Part shown: positions 22,226 to 23,485 of the stretch, piece by piece
Layout of the letters: each line of letters begins with the position of its first letter
Numbering within the stretch: the stretch's first letter is position 1
NCBI GenBank assembly: GCA_934203355.1
Contig: CAKPZC010000033.1
Span: 1-23,485, forward strand
Direction: 5' to 3'
From: an uncultured Prevotella sp.
GTDB lineage: Bacteria > Bacteroidota > Bacteroidia > Bacteroidales > Bacteroidaceae
DNA length: 23,485 bases
Made by a program: the position numbers and the translations under genes
Notes under the pieces: generated by a model
Database searches by the model: none
Seen by the model: only the letters and a program-made list of their open reading frames with translations
What the model was told of the DNA's origin: nothing

Positions 22226-23485
22226 TTAGAGCTGAGGACCAGCAGCAACAAGAGCCTTACCAGCCTCGTTGTTGGTGTACTTAGCGAAGTTCTTGATGAA
22301 GCGAGCAGCGAGGTCCTTAGCCTTCTCCTCCCACTGAGAAGCCTCAGCGTAAGTGTCGCGCGGATCAAGAATCTCAGTAGCTACACCAGGAAGTTCTGTC
22401 GGAACCTTGAAGTCGAACATCGGGATCTGCTTTGTAGGAGCCTTGTCGATGTCACCGCTCAAGATAGCGTCGATGATACCACGTGTGTCGCGGATAGAGA
22501 TACGCTTGCCAGTACCGTTCCAACCAGTGTTAACGAGGTAAGCCTTAGCGTTGTTCTTCTCCATCTTCTTAACGAGCTCCTGAGCATACTTTGTCGGGTG
22601 CAACTCGAGGAAAGCCTGGCCGAAGCAAGCTGAGAATGTAGGAGTCGGCTCTGTGATGCCACGCTCTGTACCTGCCAACTTAGCTGTAAAGCCTGAGAGG
22701 AAGTAGTACTGAGTCTGCTCCGGAGTCAGGATAGAAACTGGAGGCAGTACACCGAATGCGTCAGCTGAGAGGAAGATAACCTGCTTAGCAGCTGGTGCAG
22801 AAGAACCCGGCTGGATGTTGTTGATGTGGAAGATCGGGTAAGAAACACGTGTGTTCTCTGTAACGCTCTTGTCAGCGAAGTCGATCTTGCCATTAGCGTC
22901 AACAGTTACGTTCTCGAGGAGAGCGTCGCGACGGATAGCGTTGTAGATATCGGGCTCAGACTCCTTGTCGAGGTTGATAACCTTAGCGTAGCAGCCACCC
23001 TCGAAGTTGAAGACGCCGTTGTCGTCCCATCCGTGCTCGTCGTCACCGATGAGGAGACGCTTCGGGTCGGTAGAAAGAGTGGTCTTACCTGTACCAGAGA
23101 GACCGAAGAAGATAGCTGTGTTCTCACCGTTCTTGTCGCAGTTGGCTGAGCAGTGCATAGAAGCGATGCCCTTGAGCGGGAGGAAGTAGTTCATCATTGA
23201 GAACATACCCTTCTTCATCTCACCACCGTACCATGTGTTGATGATAACCTGCTCCTTAGAAGTTACGTTGAAAGCAACGCAAGTCTCTGAGTGCAGACCG
23301 AGCTCCTTGTAGTTCTCTACCTTAGCCTTAGATGCGTTGTAAACAACGAAGTTAGGCTCGAAAGACTCAAGCTCCTCAGCTGTAGGACGGATGAACATGT
23401 TTGTTACGAAGTGAGCCTGCCAAGCAACCTCAACGATGAAACGAACAGCCATACGTGTATCCTTGTTAGCTCCGCAGAAACCGTC
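22226..23485 (-). CDS. pckA: Phosphoenolpyruvate carboxykinase (ATP), 5' end cut by the window
   Basis: The C-terminal 419 residues of an ATP-type PEP carboxykinase; the frame stays open to the window edge ([11 protein letters not shown] precedes the internal Met at 23452), so that Met is not the true start. Visible motifs are the substrate-site [16 protein letters not shown], the kinase P-loop [11 protein letters not shown], the metal-binding [18 protein letters not shown], and TRVSYPI, all family hallmarks. About 120 N-terminal residues are missing. The enzyme interconverts oxaloacetate and PEP; in succinate-forming Bacteroidales it runs mainly in the carboxylating direction and yields ATP. 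Codon use is strongly biased (GTA, GCT, CTC, AAG), fitting high expression. Confidence 0.97.
   Translation of the reverse strand, partial: DGFCGANKDTRMAVRFIVEVAWQAHFVTNMFIRPTAEELESFEPNFVVYNASKAKVENYKELGLHSETCVAFNVTSKEQVIINTWYGGEMKKGMFSMMNYFLPLKGIASMHCSANCDKNGENTAIFFGLSGTGKTTLSTDPKRLLIGDDEHGWDDNGVFNFEGGCYAKVINLDKESEPDIYNAIRRDALLENVTVDANGKIDFADKSVTENTRVSYPIFHINNIQPGSSAPAAKQVIFLSADAFGVLPPVSILTPEQTQYYFLSGFTAKLAGTERGITEPTPTFSACFGQAFLELHPTKYAQELVKKMEKNNAKAYLVNTGWNGTGKRISIRDTRGIIDAILSGDIDKAPTKQIPMFDFKVPTELPGVATEILDPRDTYAEASQWEEKAKDLAARFIKNFAKYTNNEAGKALVAAGPQL

Overview
The window looks like chromosomal DNA of a Prevotella/Segatella-type Bacteroidales. The clues are promoters of the Bacteroidota type (TTTG, about 20 bases, TAnnTTTG), A-rich start regions with few Shine-Dalgarno sites, lipoproteins of the CKDYDDDI type, a C-terminal tail resembling type IX sorting signals, tRNAs without an encoded CCA, and an ATP-type PEP carboxykinase. 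No mobile-element machinery, phage genes or CRISPR array are visible apart from two Rpn-type nuclease genes, one of them broken, and several non-coding repeat elements.

Layout. 1-676: part of a palindromic repeat element joined to a 5'-truncated Rpn nuclease pseudogene. 677-12464: a cell-envelope block, all on the + strand. It holds a strongly promoted collagen-like lipoprotein with a structured leader, a small lipoprotein, an 1848-residue secreted modular repeat protein with four nearly identical 109-residue repeats, and an OmpA-family porin-like protein. 12630-15936: a housekeeping operon of RNase R, a DUF59/MIP18 iron-sulfur assembly protein and LpxH (lipid A synthesis). 15937-17074: a 19-bp hairpin between convergent genes and an intact Rpn nuclease gene on the - strand. 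17075-19444: two divergent secreted carbohydrate esterases sharing interleaved promoters. 19457-20222: a degenerate inverted-repeat element followed by a zinc-ribbon NUDIX hydrolase. 20510-22019: rpsU, tRNA-Pro and tRNA-Phe on the - strand, separated by two 22-bp tandem arrays and a long palindromic element. 22226-23485: the 3' part of pckA on the - strand, cut by the window edge.

How the genes may work together. The four envelope genes (1171-12358) probably build or decorate the cell surface. Two are lipoproteins, one carries a T9SS-like tail, and one can anchor to peptidoglycan. The small lipoprotein and the giant repeat protein are 23 bases apart and likely co-transcribed. The two esterases fit removal of acetyl groups from host or plant glycans. 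The best candidates for something undescribed are the collagen-like lipoprotein with its two-state leader, the recombination-prone modular giant protein, and the two 22-bp arrays beside the palindromic element. All functional readings are by eye from the sequence; no database search was run.
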